Positions 21,836 to 33,515 of a stretch of DNA of 64,000 nucleotides are shown in pieces. Location: contig CM059198.1 in NCBI GenBank assembly GCA_030323885.1, positions 8,764,086 to 8,828,085 of the forward strand, given 5' to 3'. The DNA comes from Branchipolynoe longqiensis (taxonomy: Eukaryota > Annelida > Polychaeta > Phyllodocida > Polynoidae). A model generated the notes under the pieces. It was not told the origin of the DNA, did no database searches, and was given only the letters and a program-made list of their open reading frames with translations. How positions within the stretch are numbered: the stretch's first letter is position 1; every line of letters starts with the position of its first letter. Position numbers and translations under genes: made by a program.

Positions 21836-23258
21836 GTACCAAAAACAAAAGTGAATTTTGTTGATGTGTTGTGTAAAACTACTTCCAACACAGGTCTCCA
21901 AATTAATATAATGTGAATGATTTACATGCTTTTCTTGTTCTTCCAAAATATACAATTGGAGGAATAGATTTAATGCTTAATTGGAAGGATAGCGAACCGC
22001 TCCCTGACCAGCCAGGCCACAGGTAACCTGTCATAGTTGGGGGATGGGAGTGGCCGCTAACTTGTCTACCCGGGGACTGCCTCTGGCTAGCCTGCTGCCA
22101 CCTGTTGATTCCGAAGGGCAACAGAGGTCAGCGTAGTACATGCTCCCACTGAGTGGTGTTGAGGCTCATGTCTGGACTACTACGCTACTTTTTTATATAA
22201 AAAAAAAGAAGAAAAAAGCATGAAATTTGATTAGACATGGATTTGAGTTATGGTTGAGTTTATGCCATGTCAGTAACAAAAGCCATCTGAACAGTGAGAC
22301 GCTTCAATAGATTAGATCACCATTCCAGCCGCGCGGTGCATTGTGGGATGTGTAGAAGAAAAACAAACCCACGAGAAGCACATGGCACATGGCACATGCT
22401 AATACACTGGGTCAGCTATGAAATGTGCTAGTTTCAGCTCATCGCAGCTCTTGTTTGAAACATAGAATACCAATTAAAAAAATATATATAATAAATTAAG
22501 ATATTAATCTTTTTATCCAGCATTGTATTTACATCAATATAGTCAGCACATCTTATGCCATGTGCATTTAGATTTAGACAAATCTGGGCACTCAGACTAG
22601 TGTTAGAGCCATAGCCAGAGTCAGTTTTACTTATTTTATTAATGTTTTTATTTATATCCTATGGTTAATGACATATGTAGAACTAGAAAATGAGTAGGGT
22701 TAATCAGATATTGGTTATATATTTCTCTGAAACAAGTGTATGTTGACACATTTTAATATTTTGAACAAGAATTAATAATTGTGTGGAATTGTATGTTTCT
22801 TAGATGAAAATGTTTAACTATGGCTAGTTTTGTCTTAGCTATATTCACCAGATATTGCATGTGTGCATACATGTTTATGCCAAATTGTTAGGAATTTCTA
22901 TTCATTTTGAATAAAATCGAAGTTTTGCCCTACACCTATCGGCAAACTCAATGGCCAGACTCATTTGCTTTGCTGCCAACCCTATTTTCAGCGCATGCAC
23001 AATCGGAACGGTGATCTCGCCTATTGAACAACACCAGAGAAACCAACTATGTACAAAAGCATAATCGAAAACCAAACAAAATGGAAACTCCCCGATTTTA
23101 CACCACAAACAAGTTAACAGAAATTATTGATGAAGGAAATCAATCCGCATGGATTATAACCACTACTGCACAGCAGCGAAAACAAGTGCATGCACTTAAC
23201 TGTTATGAGCAGAATATACAAACGATCACTAAAAAGACAAAGAAAGACTGGCACGCAC
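21836..23258 (-). other. Last TMCC intron, unique part
   Basis: No exon signal seen. A pair of 9-bp inverted repeats (AGCGTAGTA ... TACTACGCT, about 22121-22186) encloses a CATG...CATG loop and could be a degraded structured repeat. The remainder is AT-rich. Confidence 0.4.
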
Positions 23259-23437
23259 CTTGTGGTAAGAAAGGGACCAAGCATGTTGGCGACTGTGGAG
23301 ACAAAGACTAGGATAACCGCGAGAAGAGCCAGCACAACATTGATCAGTTTTGTAAGTAGCGCCCGGAAGTTGGAGTTTTCAATTCCCTCCATCGAAATGA
23401 GTTGCTGCTGCTGCTGTTGGAGCTCCATCTTTGTGAT
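23259..23437 (-). CDS. TMCC-family protein, exon with Q-run and first membrane helix
   Basis: Acceptor TTCACAACAG ends at 23438; donor GTGCGT starts at 23258. It encodes [18 protein letters not shown], then [15 protein letters not shown] and the strongly hydrophobic [19 protein letters not shown]. The six-Gln run preceding an E-G-(I/V/L)-E-N motif and the LVFVSTVAN helix are signature sequence of TMCC proteins. Residues about 260-318 of the 360-aa form; the membrane helix spans about 290-311. The exon ends with two bases of an Arg codon. Confidence 0.92.
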
Positions 23438-23507
23438 CTGTTGTGAATAGAAGGTAATGGAACTTCTGAATATCGTTATCAAGCCCAAAATCACCCTAAA
23501 AGATTGA

Positions 23508-23690
23508 TTGGTTGGTTGGTTGTTGGGAGTTTTACATACTGGCAACATCTAATGTCATATCAGGACGGGTACCGACTTCTGACAGTGTGCACTCATGGCG
23601 ATTTTACAGTGCTGCCCCACTGGGAGACCAGGCCGCTAACACCATGACCTGATATCTCACTCAGTCACATTATCCAGACACTGCCGTGTC
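23508..23690 (-). mobile_element. SINE-1 (-), 5'-truncated, in TMCC intron
   Basis: Tail (GGTTGGTTGGTTGTTGGGAG) to the central domain (CTCACTCAGTCACATTATCC), where it is cut. It begins 70 bp from the acceptor of the 23259-23437 exon. Confidence 0.8.
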
Positions 23691-23709
23691 TCGACGATTA
23701 AAAGTGATT

Positions 23710-23760
23710 TTACGCGTTGGCGGCACGCCGGCGAGATAGGTCGTAGTGTGACAGGGCTAT
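23710..23760. mobile_element. End fragment of the CpG-rich TIR element
   Basis: ACGCGTTGGCGGCACGCCGG then GAGATAGGTCGTAGTGTGAC AGGGCT matches the right end of the element at 55862-56627. Confidence 0.65.
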
Positions 23761-23809
23761 AACTACTCCTGCAGATACATAGCATAGTGGATTGCTGTAA
23801 GTTTTGGCT

Positions 23810-24235
23810 TAAATGAGATTAGCGCCCACCAAATGACTGTAACCTTGGTTTCAATGAGATTCACTGTCATTTTGGTTTTAATCAGATTAATGCTCACCAA
23901 CATGCTGTAATGCGATTAATGCACACCAACTCGCTGTAATGAGATTAATGCACACCAACCTAGTGTAATTTTGTTTTCAATGAGTCACTGTAATTTTGGT
24001 TTTGATGAGATTAGCGCACACAAACTTACTGTAATTTCAGTGTTAATGAGATTAGCACACACCAACTCACTGTAATTTCAGTTTCAAGGAGATTAGCATG
24101 CACCAACTCACTGTAATTTTGGTTTTGATGAGACTAGCGCACTCCAATTCGCTGTAATTTTTATTTCTATGAGATTAGTGCACACTAACACGCTGTAACT
24201 TATATTTCAATGAGATAACCACACACCAACTACGA
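23810..24235. repeat. Tandem repeat, about 40-45 bp unit, about 10 copies
   Basis: Diverged units of GAGATTAGCGCACACCAACT plus CACTGTAATTTTGGTTTCAAT lie in the intron between the 24429 and 23259 exons. Confidence 0.85.
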
Positions 24236-24428
24236 TTTCCTACAATGCTGTTGCCAGCCAACTGTTCGGGTGGTTAACCTTCCCAGCTAACTCTCCGGTC
24301 ATCTTCATGAATTAGCTAACGCAAGTAACAGATAACATTCGCATCATCATCATCATCATGCTGTCGTTCGCGATGCGACAAAGACTGCTTTCATTACTTG
24401 ACTGCCGTACAAAGCCGGTATCACCTAC

Positions 24429-24518
24429 CCGTGTCTGGCACGTCTCTAGCAGGTCTTGCATGTCACGTGTCCGCTCCTCCAGTTGATACTCCATTTTCTC
24501 CTCCATACTGGAGAGTTC
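24429..24518 (-). CDS. TMCC-family protein, coiled-coil exon
   Basis: 90 nt, phase 0 on both sides. Acceptor TTCTTGTAG, donor GTAGGT. It encodes ELSSMEEKMEYQLEERTRDM and QDLLETCQTR, part of the conserved coiled coil just before the Q-run. The E-R-x-R-D-(I/M)-Q and E-x-C-Q-T-R motifs are typical of TMCC proteins. Residues about 230-259. Confidence 0.92.
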
Positions 24519-24656
24519 CTACAAGAAGAACAGGTCAACGTTAACTCAGTTGTGTTATGCCTAAGAAAGTGTAGCATAGCTTTTCCCTGCACTTTACCCA
24601 CAAGTAAGTCCTGATTCTTGATATTTTTAGATATATATCTAAATTATCTCATTTAC

Positions 24657-24850
24657 ATATTATTGTAGTGGAGGTGGTGAAAATGGGAAATATTGCACCT
24701 AAGTCAGGATTCGAACCCACACCTCTTGCATTCCGAGCGAGTGTGATAACCATTACACCCCCTAGGCTCGCTGATGTCATCACCCTATCCACACCTAGAA
24801 GTCTAGATGACCCTTGCCTGAGTAGTTAGTACAGACTGCAACACTCGTCC
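24657..24850 (-). mobile_element. SINE-3 (tRNA-derived)
   Basis: On the minus strand GAGCCTAGGGGGTGTAATGG (A-box region) and GTGTGGGTTCGAATCCTGAC (B box) form a tRNA-like head, followed by TGCAATATTTCCCATTTTCA and a short A/T tail. The opposite side includes a TGCCTGAGTAGTTAGTACAG segment shared with the other two copies. Confidence 0.65.
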
Positions 24851-24936
24851 GGGCTTTGGAATTGTAAGTTTTTTTCATAAATGGTTAAATGCACTTACAT
24901 ACATGCTCAGTTTAACAACCATACAGCGCATAGCTT

Positions 24937-25110
24937 GTACAGGATCCAGGTCACAGAAACTGATGCCGGAAATATTGCGCCGAAAGCAGAACCCACACCG
25001 CTTGCATTCAGGACCAGTGTACTAACCATTACAATACCTAGGCCAGTACACTACCTGTCTATGTGGCTTCTTGCCTGAGAGGTCAGTGCAGACTGCTACA
25101 TTATTATTCA
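24937..25110 (-). mobile_element. SINE-3, partial
   Basis: Shares GAAATATTGCGCCGAAAGCA, GAACCCACACCGCTTGCATT and the distal segment TGGCTTCTTGCCTGAGAGGT with the flanking copies; diverged in the A-box part. Confidence 0.6.
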
Positions 25111-25214
25111 GCATACCTTATGGCTGGAAGGCCAGTACTATGTCACTGACACTAGGTTTTATTCCCTGAATAAACGATTTCACCAACAACAAAATAATTA
25201 GACATTTTTTGTCT

Positions 25215-25460
25215 TCTTCTAAACATACTGCTGTCGTGGGGGTGATGAAAATGGGAAATATTGCGCCTAGAGCAGGACTCGAACCCACATCTCTTTGCAT
25301 TCTGGGCCAGTGTGCTAACCATTACACCACCTAGGCTCCCTGATATCACCACACTACCCACGCCTACCTATCTATGTGGTTACTTGCCTGAGAGGTCATG
25401 CTATGGACAGTATAAATACAGCCTCAATAAAAAAAGAGAGAAAAAAAAAGTGCAGACTGC
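25215..25460 (-). mobile_element. SINE-3, complete copy
   Basis: Minus strand: GAGCCTAGGTGGTGTAATGG, B-box GGGTTCGAGTCCTGCTCTAG, then GCGCAATATTTCCCATTTTC. Three copies of one SINE family within 0.8 kb of the same intron suggest insertion clustering or local duplication. Confidence 0.65.
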
Positions 25461-25639
25461 TACACTGCCAACAACTAAAAATCATACAGAAGACAAAAGA
25501 CAATGTAATTGCTATTTATACTTCGCATTGACCACATTGAATACAATAGTATAGACAGCATACTGTATTTAGTTTCTAAGGTAAATTACTAACCCATTGA
25601 AATACGTAAAGCAACACGGCAAAATATCAAAAGCCATAT

Positions 25640-26090
25640 ACTTCTTAATGAGAGGTCAAATTCAAAGTGGTTTGAAGAAATACAATTGCACACAATTATA
25701 TATACCTCATAATGAGAAAGTCAAATTCAAAGTGGTTTGAAGAAATACAATTGCACACAATTATATATACCTCTTAATGAGAAAGTCAAATTCAAAGTGG
25801 TTTGAAGAAATACAATTGCACACAATTATATATACCTCATAATGAGAAAGTCAAATTCAAAGTGGTTTGAAGAAATACAATTGCACACAATTATATATAC
25901 CTCTTAATGAATGAGAAAGTCAAATTCAAAGTGGTTTGAAGAAATAGAATTGCACACAATTATATCTACCTCTTAATGAGAAAGTCAAATTCAAAGTGCT
26001 TTGAAGAAATACAATTGCACACAATTATATATACCTCTTAATGAGAAAATCAAATTCAAAGTGGTTTGAAGAAATACAATTGCTCACAAA
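25640..26090. repeat. 65-bp satellite-like array, about 7 copies
   Basis: Units of AATGAGAAAGTCAAATTCAA ... ACAATTATATATACCTCTT repeat at exactly 65 bp (for example 25711, 25776, 25841). Very few mismatches, so young or homogenised. Intronic. Confidence 0.95.
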
Positions 26091-26825
26091 ATTAGAGTCC
26101 TATCAAATAAATTATATAGCGAGAGTGGGAGGCCAAAACATCGATAGGTCCACAACTAATGTATGTCCAAAGAACGGTCATATATCTTTGTGACATGACA
26201 ATTCTTGGCACCCACATGTGTTTGGAGTGGTGTCTGAAAACCGAAAGGTAGTCTTTCACAACAAATCTAAAACTGTATGACCATTATTTTGAATTATTAC
26301 AAATCCTGGCCACATTTAAGATGCAAGGAATAGTTTAAAGAAAAGAAACCAGCAATATTTTGTCTATAAGGGGCAGTGGGAAGACAACCATTAATGGTTA
26401 CACTGTTCCTGCAATTTCTATTGTTAACAGCACAGTATATGTTTGTGGAATAATCTATGGAAATTGTGAACAAAAAATGTCTAAAAATTGTAACAAATAG
26501 CACCTACACCATCTGACAAGCATCGACATTTAATATTTTGCTGTATTGCTGGACAAATAGCGCTTATTCAGTGATGTCTATTGAACACCACAACAGCCAA
26601 CAACACTCGAAGCTGGGGAACCACTTTTGCAAAACAATAGCTTTTCAAACTAACTGGGACATTTCCTGGGGCTATCCACAAGCAACTCATGACACACAAT
26701 GTAGAAAAGTCACCGCTTCTGTCTTAGGGTCAATCAGTCATGGACTTTTGCCAAACTTACGTTTTGAACTGACATATATAATATAGTAGTCGCTACACAA
26801 ATCAAAACTGCACTTACATAACTTT
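26091..26825. other. TMCC intron, nothing recognised
   Basis: Unique AT-rich sequence with no exon or repeat I can support. Confidence 0.4.
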
Positions 26826-27345
26826 TCTAACCCATTCACTATGCCACCTGTAACTTTAATACTGCAGTAGTGTTTCCACTATTTCTTTATTTTTGTAGAT
26901 GCCACCACTTTGTGACTTACCCAAACAATTCTAACGTTACTTCTATACTGCAGTAGTGTCTCCACTATTTCTTCATTCTTTTAGATGCCGCCACTTTGTG
27001 ACTTGCACAACCATTTCTAACCCGTTCACTATGCCACCAGTTACTTCTATACTGCAGTAGTGTCTCCACTATTTCATCATTCTTTTAGATGCCGCCACTT
27101 TGTGACTTGCACAACCATTTCTAACCCGTTCACTATGCCACCTGTTACTTCTATACTGCAGTAGTGTCTCCACTATTTCATCATTCTTTTAGATGCCGCC
27201 ACTTTTTGAATTACACAACCATTTCTAATGCGTTCACTACGCCACCTGTTACTCTAATACCGCAGTCGTACCTCCACTATTTCTTCTTTCTTTTAGACGC
27301 CGCACCACTTACACAACCATTTCTAACCCATTCTCAGTAGTCCCT
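26826..27345. repeat. 104-bp tandem array, about 5 units
   Basis: Units contain ATACTGCAGTAGTGTCTCCA, CTTTTAGATGCCGCCACTTT and CAACCATTTCTAACCCGTTC; spacing 86, 104, 104 and 102 bp between successive CTGCAGTAG (or CCGCAGTCG) landmarks. Confidence 0.9.
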
Positions 27346-27540
27346 CAACTATTTTTTCACTGTTTTAGACAACGCATAGAGCACCAAAGACAGGCATTTG
27401 ATGCGGTTCCAAACTAATAAAGTCCAAAAGATTTAGATCCACATGTGCATCTAAAAGTAAAAACTACAAACATTAAGACTATTTGCATATATCATATCCT
27501 CACGGTTATTTAAGTAGTTGTTAAACAACTAGCATAGTAC

Positions 27541-27738
27541 AGGGATGAGAATAGCTCAGACCTAAAAAGGCAGGTCATTGCCCAAAAGTCAAGAAACCGC
27601 CAATCGGTGAGAAATTCTCACCCCTGTATATAGGACTAAAAAGGCGGTTCATTGCCCAAAAGTTAGGGAAACTGCCAATCGGCAGGAAATTCTTGTCCCT
27701 GACTTTTCAAGACTTTCCAGATGCCGTACGGACCCTGT
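27541..27738. mobile_element. hAT-like MITE fragments
   Basis: CAGGGATGAGAAT at 27540 and AATTCTCACCCCTG at 27613-27628 form an inverted terminal pair; the interior is then duplicated to about 27702. A separate hAT-type end (GACTTTCCAGATGCCGTACG GACCCTG) closes the region. CAGGG ends suggest the hAT superfamily; target duplications are not clear. Confidence 0.5.
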
Positions 27739-27875
27739 AAGAGCTATAAAAATAAAGAATGCAAAAATTGGGATTAAGCAAGAAAGCAACAGGTCCTTAG
27801 TCAACAAGTGGATCTTGGTAAAACACAATGCGCATAACTGATGTTGTAGTCAGCTATTTAAAACTCACACAGTAC

Positions 27876-28007
27876 CTGTTTGATGTTTGTCACTTCATGC
27901 TGGTGAAGCTCGGTGAGATCATTAATCTGTTCTTCAAGCCGCTCACACCGGAAGCGCTCCTCATCCAAGGCACGCTTGAACAGTGTGTGATCCGCCATCA
28001 TCGTACA
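27876..28007 (-). CDS. TMCC-family protein, coiled-coil exon
   Basis: 132 nt, phase 0 on both sides; acceptor ACCGCTGCAG, donor GTACTG. It encodes DHTLFKRALDEERFRCERLE and EQINDLTELHQHEVTNIKQ. The E-E-R-(F/Y)-R-x-E-R-L-E and NDLTELHQ motifs are the most conserved coiled-coil block of the TMCC family and give confident assignment. Residues about 186-229. It splices directly to the 24429-24518 exon (KQ/ELSSMEEK). Confidence 0.93.
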
Positions 28008-29049
28008 CTGCAGCGGTAATGGTCACTAGTCACATGCAGCTCTCTTGTTGGGTTTGTCGTTAAGTGAGGACAACCAACCTAATTCAGTGCTGCCACTCTG
28101 GCTTTTACAAAAAAAGGATAAAATCTTCTTTTTAAATGTATCAAAATTGTCTAAAATAGTATGTAAAAAGTATAAATACGGGTGAACTAACCGTGATTTG
28201 TAACCATTTGTTACCTTGTTTAGCTAACATGTGCTGCTTGTGAACACGCTTCAAGAATGATGTATGCAGTGTTTTGAAGAGTTGCGGCTATTGAGCCCTC
28301 AGTTTTGCACAGTTCAGTGCACTGTCAGTTGGTCACTGACAGCCGAGAGCTCAGCAAAAGTTCCACTCAACAGAACACACACCATTCCTACAAAGAGACT
28401 ATCAAAGCACATCTCTTAATCTCATCAAATTCCTAATTCTAAGTCTGAAGAATTTTCAATTACCAGATTGAAAAATGTTTGCAGAACAAAAAGTATAACA
28501 AAGTATTTACACCAGAAAAAAGTATGAAAATGTATAATACTTTCAAAAAAGTATAAAGTGGCAGCACTGCTAATTACTGACGAGGCCGGCACTAATCCAC
28601 CATTTGGATTATTCACAATATAGAGCTTCTACAAATTGGAATTGGTGTAATGAATTAACATTAAGTAGCTATTATTAAGATATTACAAAAAGGTAGAGAT
28701 AATATAAGTAGTTGGACTTGCTACAAAAAAAACTGAAACAACAAACTAATCATCACCAATGTAACGTGGAAACCAAATATGCGGTACCGAGTTTCAGAGA
28801 ACGACCCTTATAGTTGAAAGTTATACAATATGCGGGCACTGGGAAGTATGAGCCGAAGCATTGCTTCATATATAAATATATTCTGTTAAAATTATATGAA
28901 ATTAAAGTACTACAGAAGGGGAACAACACCCTCAAAATGAAAAGCCATTTGAATTTGCTACTAACAGTCATAAAATCCATTTTGTTTGCAAATTGCTGAA
29001 AGCCAACATCTACTGTGCGCATGAAATGTTTTATGCAAGCAACAGCAAT
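28008..29049. other. TMCC intron, no repeat assigned
   Basis: Unique AT-rich sequence; short open frames lack splice support. Confidence 0.4.
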
Positions 29050-29440
29050 TCCAGGAAGTGGTCTCCGGCAAAATACCCGAAGATCAAGTCAAGATCATTA
29101 CACTGGTGGTGAATTTCTGCGAAGACGCGGGTCCCCACCTACCCCCATCCTCTAGGATTAACATCATCGGGGAATCGGGGAAAAATGCAGGAAGTCAGGT
29201 TTCAACTGTCATTGTTCTGGCTATATTATCACCCATAACTAACTCTTTCTTGTTTTGGTTTTATGTTCTAGCTACATCTACGGTAATATAAAAATAGGTT
29301 TCAAACTACCCAATTGTTGTCATATACATCCTGATTCATTGGTATTTTGCTTAATGTTAATTGGTAAACATAAAAAATTTCGGAAATCCACAAACTCACA
29401 GAAATCCTCGAAACCATGAAGATCGTTCATCCCTGCAAAT
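29050..29440. mobile_element. hAT-like MITE (CAGGGATGAAAG family)
   Basis: Shares GTGGTCTCCGGCAAAATAC, GGAAGTCAGGTTTCAACTGT, ATTATCACCCATAACTAACT and a final TTCATCCCTG with copies at 30737, 44929, 59216 and 63914. The first bases of the left terminus are decayed. Confidence 0.65.
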
Positions 29441-29511
29441 CTGCAAGCAGTAGATTATATACGCAATACTGAATTACACTTGACCATAGCAGATGCACAC
29501 ACTGTTCTTAC

Positions 29512-29619
29512 TTTGAGGTTGTCGATACTTTGTTGCAGCTTCAGATTGGCTTCTCGTTGATGTCGCAGCTCCTTCATTATGGGTTCTAGATCTATGTGTT
29601 GTCCACTAATGTCCTGATT
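29512..29619 (-). CDS. TMCC-family protein, exon
   Basis: 108 nt, phase 0 on both sides; acceptor CTCTTGCACAG, donor GTAAGA. It encodes NQDISGQHIDLEPIMKEL and RHQREANLKLQQSIDNLK, the start of the coiled coil (residues about 150-185). Confidence 0.88.
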
Positions 29620-29744
29620 CTGTGCAAGAGTAGAAAATTAACACAGTTAGCGACAATTAACTGTTGATTTTAAATTGTCTCCATATGCTGTAGGTGGTGT
29701 CTACCAATGTCCCAACTCTTTCTGAGTGACAATTATGTCATCCA

Positions 29745-30172
29745 CTTTATATTTCAAACACTTTTATTCTGCAACCGCTGTTATACTGATTTCACTATTA
29801 TATTTCAACTACTGTTATACTGCAACCACTATTATACTGCGTCCACTGCTTTATGACAGCCACTGTTATACTGTAGCATGTTATAACACATCCACTGTTT
29901 TACTGCAGCCACTGTTATACCGCATCCAGTTATACTGCATCCACTGTTATATTTCAACCATTTATGCTGCAAGTTATACTGCAGCCACTGCTACACTGTG
30001 GCCACTGTTATACTGCAACCATTGCTATACTGCAACCATTGCTATACTGCAAGCACTGTTATACTACAGCTGGTGTTATACCACAGCTGATGCTATACTA
30101 CAACTGCTGTTAAAACTACAGTCACTGTTATACTGTACTGCAGTCACTGTTATACTGCAACCTCTGTATTCA
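29745..30172. repeat. Degenerate 18-20 bp repeat (TATACTGCAACCACTGTT)n
   Basis: About 20 variable units of TTATACTGCAACCACTG in the TMCC intron, ending 46 bp from the donor side of the 30218-30338 exon. Confidence 0.85.
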
Positions 30173-30217
30173 TGTCCGAGATGAAGCACTTTAAATTACC
30201 AGGGAACGTGCACTGAC

Positions 30218-30338
30218 CTGTAGTTGTGGCAGCATGCCAACCACCGTACTTTTGCTGGGGCGCGGACTACTGTGCGCCCTGCTCGGTCCAGAGCCCGATG
30301 TGACACTTGACGTCTCATCATCAGACTGATACTTAAAG
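30218..30338 (-). CDS. TMCC-family protein, Ser-rich exon
   Basis: Acceptor TGTTGGCAG, donor GTCAGTG. One base completes Ser, then 40 codons: FKYQSDDETSSVTSGSGPSR and SKSTVVGMLPQLQ. The K-Y-x-S-(D/E)-D-(E/D)-x-S-S-x-T-S-G motif is a well-known TMCC block. Residues about 109-149; probably a disordered linker before the coiled coil. Confidence 0.92.
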
Positions 30339-30736
30339 CTGCCAACAAACAACAATGAGAGCTATACAGACAGCGCAACGCTTAAATGAAAGGCGTTATT
30401 CGAGAACATACTGTAAACTCCATTCTACCTTACCCTATCAAGTAACCATGAAAATATCAATAATGTCTACATCTTATATATTCATAATGATACATTTATA
30501 TGGTCAATTATTTGTGGTGGGAAAGGAATACACAGATTATGTGCCATATATAAACTTACCATTTTAATATGGGATTATAAATATTACTGACAATCCAAAC
30601 CATTTACTACATTAATTTTCCAAGACGGGTTCACAGCACGGGTTTGGTGTAGAAGTGTAGAGCAATAAATATATGGCAAATGGATGCAGCAAATAGAATA
30701 ATAGTAAATGAGATAGATTGCATTTAGCGTCTAAAT
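30339..30736. other. TMCC intron, nothing recognised
   Basis: AT-rich unique sequence. Confidence 0.4.
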
Positions 30737-31083
30737 CAGGGATGAAAGTGGGCTCCAGCCAAAAATGCGGAAATCCAAGCCGAGGCGGCAAATTTTCATG
30801 AAGACGCAGATTTTTCTCCATAGGATTAGCACTGTCACCGAATGGCGGAAGAATGCCGGAAGTCAGGTTTCAACTATCCTTGTTGTGGCTATATTATCAC
30901 CCATATATAACTCTTTCATGTTTGGGTTTTATGTTCTAGCAACATATACAATAATATAATAACAGGATTCGAACTAACCAATTGCTGTCATATACATCCT
31001 GATTCCTTGGCAATTTTGTCTAATGTTAATTGGTAAATATAAATTGTGGAAATCCACGAAATCACGCAGATCTTTCATCCCTG
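30737..31083. mobile_element. hAT-like MITE, complete copy
   Basis: Begins CAGGGATGAAAGTGGGCTCC and ends GATCTTTCATCCCTG, an inverted pair of 12 bp or more. Flanks GTCTAAAT and GTTTATAC agree at 5 of 8 positions, which could be a decayed 8-bp duplication as expected for hAT. Confidence 0.7.
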
Positions 31084-31299
31084 GTTTATACTCACATAAT
31101 ATTATATAACACATGTCACATATTCAATGTACTTGTAGTGACAGCATTAGATAGAGCGCACATTTACTTTAGCAACAAAAATTGTTTAGACAAATATTTT
31201 AAGCAGTTACATTAACCATCAATGTTTATTGTTACTATTTAAATTTCCACTTGAAAAAGAAATATCTGACAATATTATATATACACTTTAATTTCTGCC

Positions 31300-31571
31300 G
31301 ACGATATGGAATTCAAGGCCATTTCAAGGCTTTTCAATGCTGTTTTTGATAGGAATTCAAGACTATTTTCATTTGAATTTCATGAAAAAAACAACAATGG
31401 CGAATGACAATTTCAGGCTAATTTAGATCAGTGGGGACAGTTTAATGGAATTCAAGGCTTTTCAAGGCTAATTACCTAAAATAGGTTAATTTAATGATTT
31501 TCAAAGCCTTGAAATGGGGCAAATGAAGTTCAAGACTTTTCCAAGACTTTCCAGGGCCCGTATGCACCCTG
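31300..31571. mobile_element. Possible hAT-type MITE (TTCAAGGC repeats)
   Basis: Repeated GGAATTCAAGGC/TTTTCAAGGC and a right end AAGACTTTCCAGGGCCCGTA TGCACCCTG, a configuration common at hAT termini. The left end is not defined. Confidence 0.4.
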
Positions 31572-31868
31572 AAAGTGATTACTTGAAAATCGGTAATTTG
31601 CATATCGTCGTCAATTATAAAGATTACCATTACTTGAGGAGCAGCTAGTTAATAAGACTTATATAATATTATGTCTGCATTAACTTAATGATGTGCGTTA
31701 CATTCAAGAGCTTACTAGATAACACAAGCATGGGAACATGTCACATAAACAGTCAACTACAATGTATATACATAAGTGACAAATTACGCCAGCGCTCACA
31801 AAATGAACAACAGCAGGCCACCACATGGTAACCAGACTCAACTACTGACTTCAACCAAATCAGTTTAT

Positions 31869-32160
31869 TTGTTGGAGTTTTACATCCTGGCAACATCTAA
31901 GGTCACATCAGGACGGATACCGACTTGAGACAGTGTTCACTCATGGCAACTTTATAATGCTGCCCCACTGGGAAATCAGGCCGCTGGCACCATGACCTGA
32001 TATCCCACTCAGTCATTTTATCCTGACACCTGAGCTAACCAATCCTTTCCCGATCCTATTAATGCCGAGTGCCAGGCTAGGAAGCGACAAGTATCAATTT
32101 TAAAGTCATTGGTTTGACTCGACCGAGAACCAAACTCCCCGACTTTCCGCACGCGATCAA
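31869..32160 (-). mobile_element. SINE-1 (-), type II head
   Basis: Tail TTGTTGGAGTTTTACATCCT to CGACTTTCCGCACGCG in the head, full body present. Intronic. Confidence 0.85.
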
Positions 32161-32225
32161 CCAAATCGGACTTCTGTCACTAAGCATGGAGCATAACAAA
32201 AATCAAGACATCTAGTTCATGAATT

Positions 32226-32672
32226 TAAAGTTGCATAGTCCAATGATTTTGAGTTTCCGTCATTTGCTGAGATAAATACATTAGATTGATCGTGACCATC
32301 TACCTTACTTTAGTTTCAAGTAACTTTGATTTAAAATAGCTAACTTAGGAGATATTTGAAGTGTAGACATGCTAAATTAATTTTGGCGTACTTGTCAAAA
32401 CTCTGCTCAGTACTATAGGTTTCAGCAGCAACAGATTCTATTAAATTGACTTAGCATATACCATTCTATGTAGCAACAAATATGTATATGGCATGCTTAT
32501 AGAAATTCTGACACCATAGGCTCCAGCAGTAACAGCTTCTATTAAATTGACTTCATATACTCTTTGACGCGGCAACAAATGCTTAATAAGTGCACCAGTA
32601 TCTAACGTGAATATGTAGAATCAAATCAGTTTTTTTTGGTTTGGGAAATTTGATACTTTCATTAGACTGCAA
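32226..32672. mobile_element. TTAA-MITE with internal duplication
   Basis: Starts TTTAAAGTTGCATAGTCCAAT and ends at a worn TTCATTAGACTGCAATATTT. A roughly 85-bp internal segment (AAACTCTG...GGCAACAAAT) is present twice, making it longer than other copies. Confidence 0.75.
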
Positions 32673-32996
32673 TATTTAGGGGGCTAAGCTAAACTGCAAG
32701 TTGCATATATTAAATACATAATGTATATAATATATACATATGCTCATATTCCTGTCAGCTTTATTTTCCAATTATAGAAAAAGGTCAAACAAATTCTTTT
32801 AAATCAAAAACCAACACAGCGCTATTTTACTACAGCACAAAAGCACAATTAGACTGAAGTTCGGAATGTGAATAAGAAAGTTAGTACAAACGCGAAAGAA
32901 GGAGGAGAGGCACTATTGTACGACACCACCAAAGCACAATGAGACTGAAGTTTGGAATGTGAATAAGAAAGTTAGTACAAACACGAAAGAAGAAAG
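32673..32996. other. TMCC intron with short local duplication
   Basis: CACAATTAGACTGAAGTTCG GAATGTGAATAAGAAAGTTA at 32847 is repeated at 32936, bordering the polypurine tract. Confidence 0.5.
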
Positions 32997-33146
32997 GAAG
33001 GAAGGGAGGGAGGGAGGGAGGGAGGGAGGGAGGGAGGGAGGGAGGGAGGGAGGGAGGGAGGGAGGGAGGGAGGGAGGGAGGGAGGGAGGGAGGGAGGCAG
33101 GGAGGCAGGCAGGCAGGCAGGGAGGCAGGGAGGGAGACAGAGAGAC

Positions 33147-33187
<41 letters not shown>

Positions 33188-33412
33188 GAGAGAGCGAGAG
33201 TGGATAGGGAAGAGACAGAGAGTGGATAGGGAAGAGGAAGGCGGTAAAAGGTGGAAGACACTGGAAGAGGTAGGATGGAGAGAGGGATGGAATAGAAGCA
33301 AAGCATCTAAACAGCTCACATTTAAAGCCAAATGCAAGTATATATATATAACCAAACAATGCACTGTCATTGCATCTGGCAGAGGAAGAGGGAGACAGGC
33401 AGAGAGTCAGGC

Positions 33413-33462
<50 letters not shown>

Positions 33463-33469
33463 TGAGAGA

Positions 33470-33515
<46 letters not shown>

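Noticed and set aside
24700..24775. Possible tRNA gene on minus strand (GGTTCGAATCC B box)
   Set aside because: Same tRNA-like head occurs three times with shared flanks; it is a SINE-3 head.
25640..26090. CRISPR-like regular repeats
   Set aside because: Contiguous 65-bp tandem units without unique spacers in an intron of a eukaryote.
30196..30378. Arg-rich minus-strand frame (60 codons)
   Set aside because: Alternative frame of the TMCC exon 30218-30338, whose correct frame reads KYQSDDETSSVTSG.
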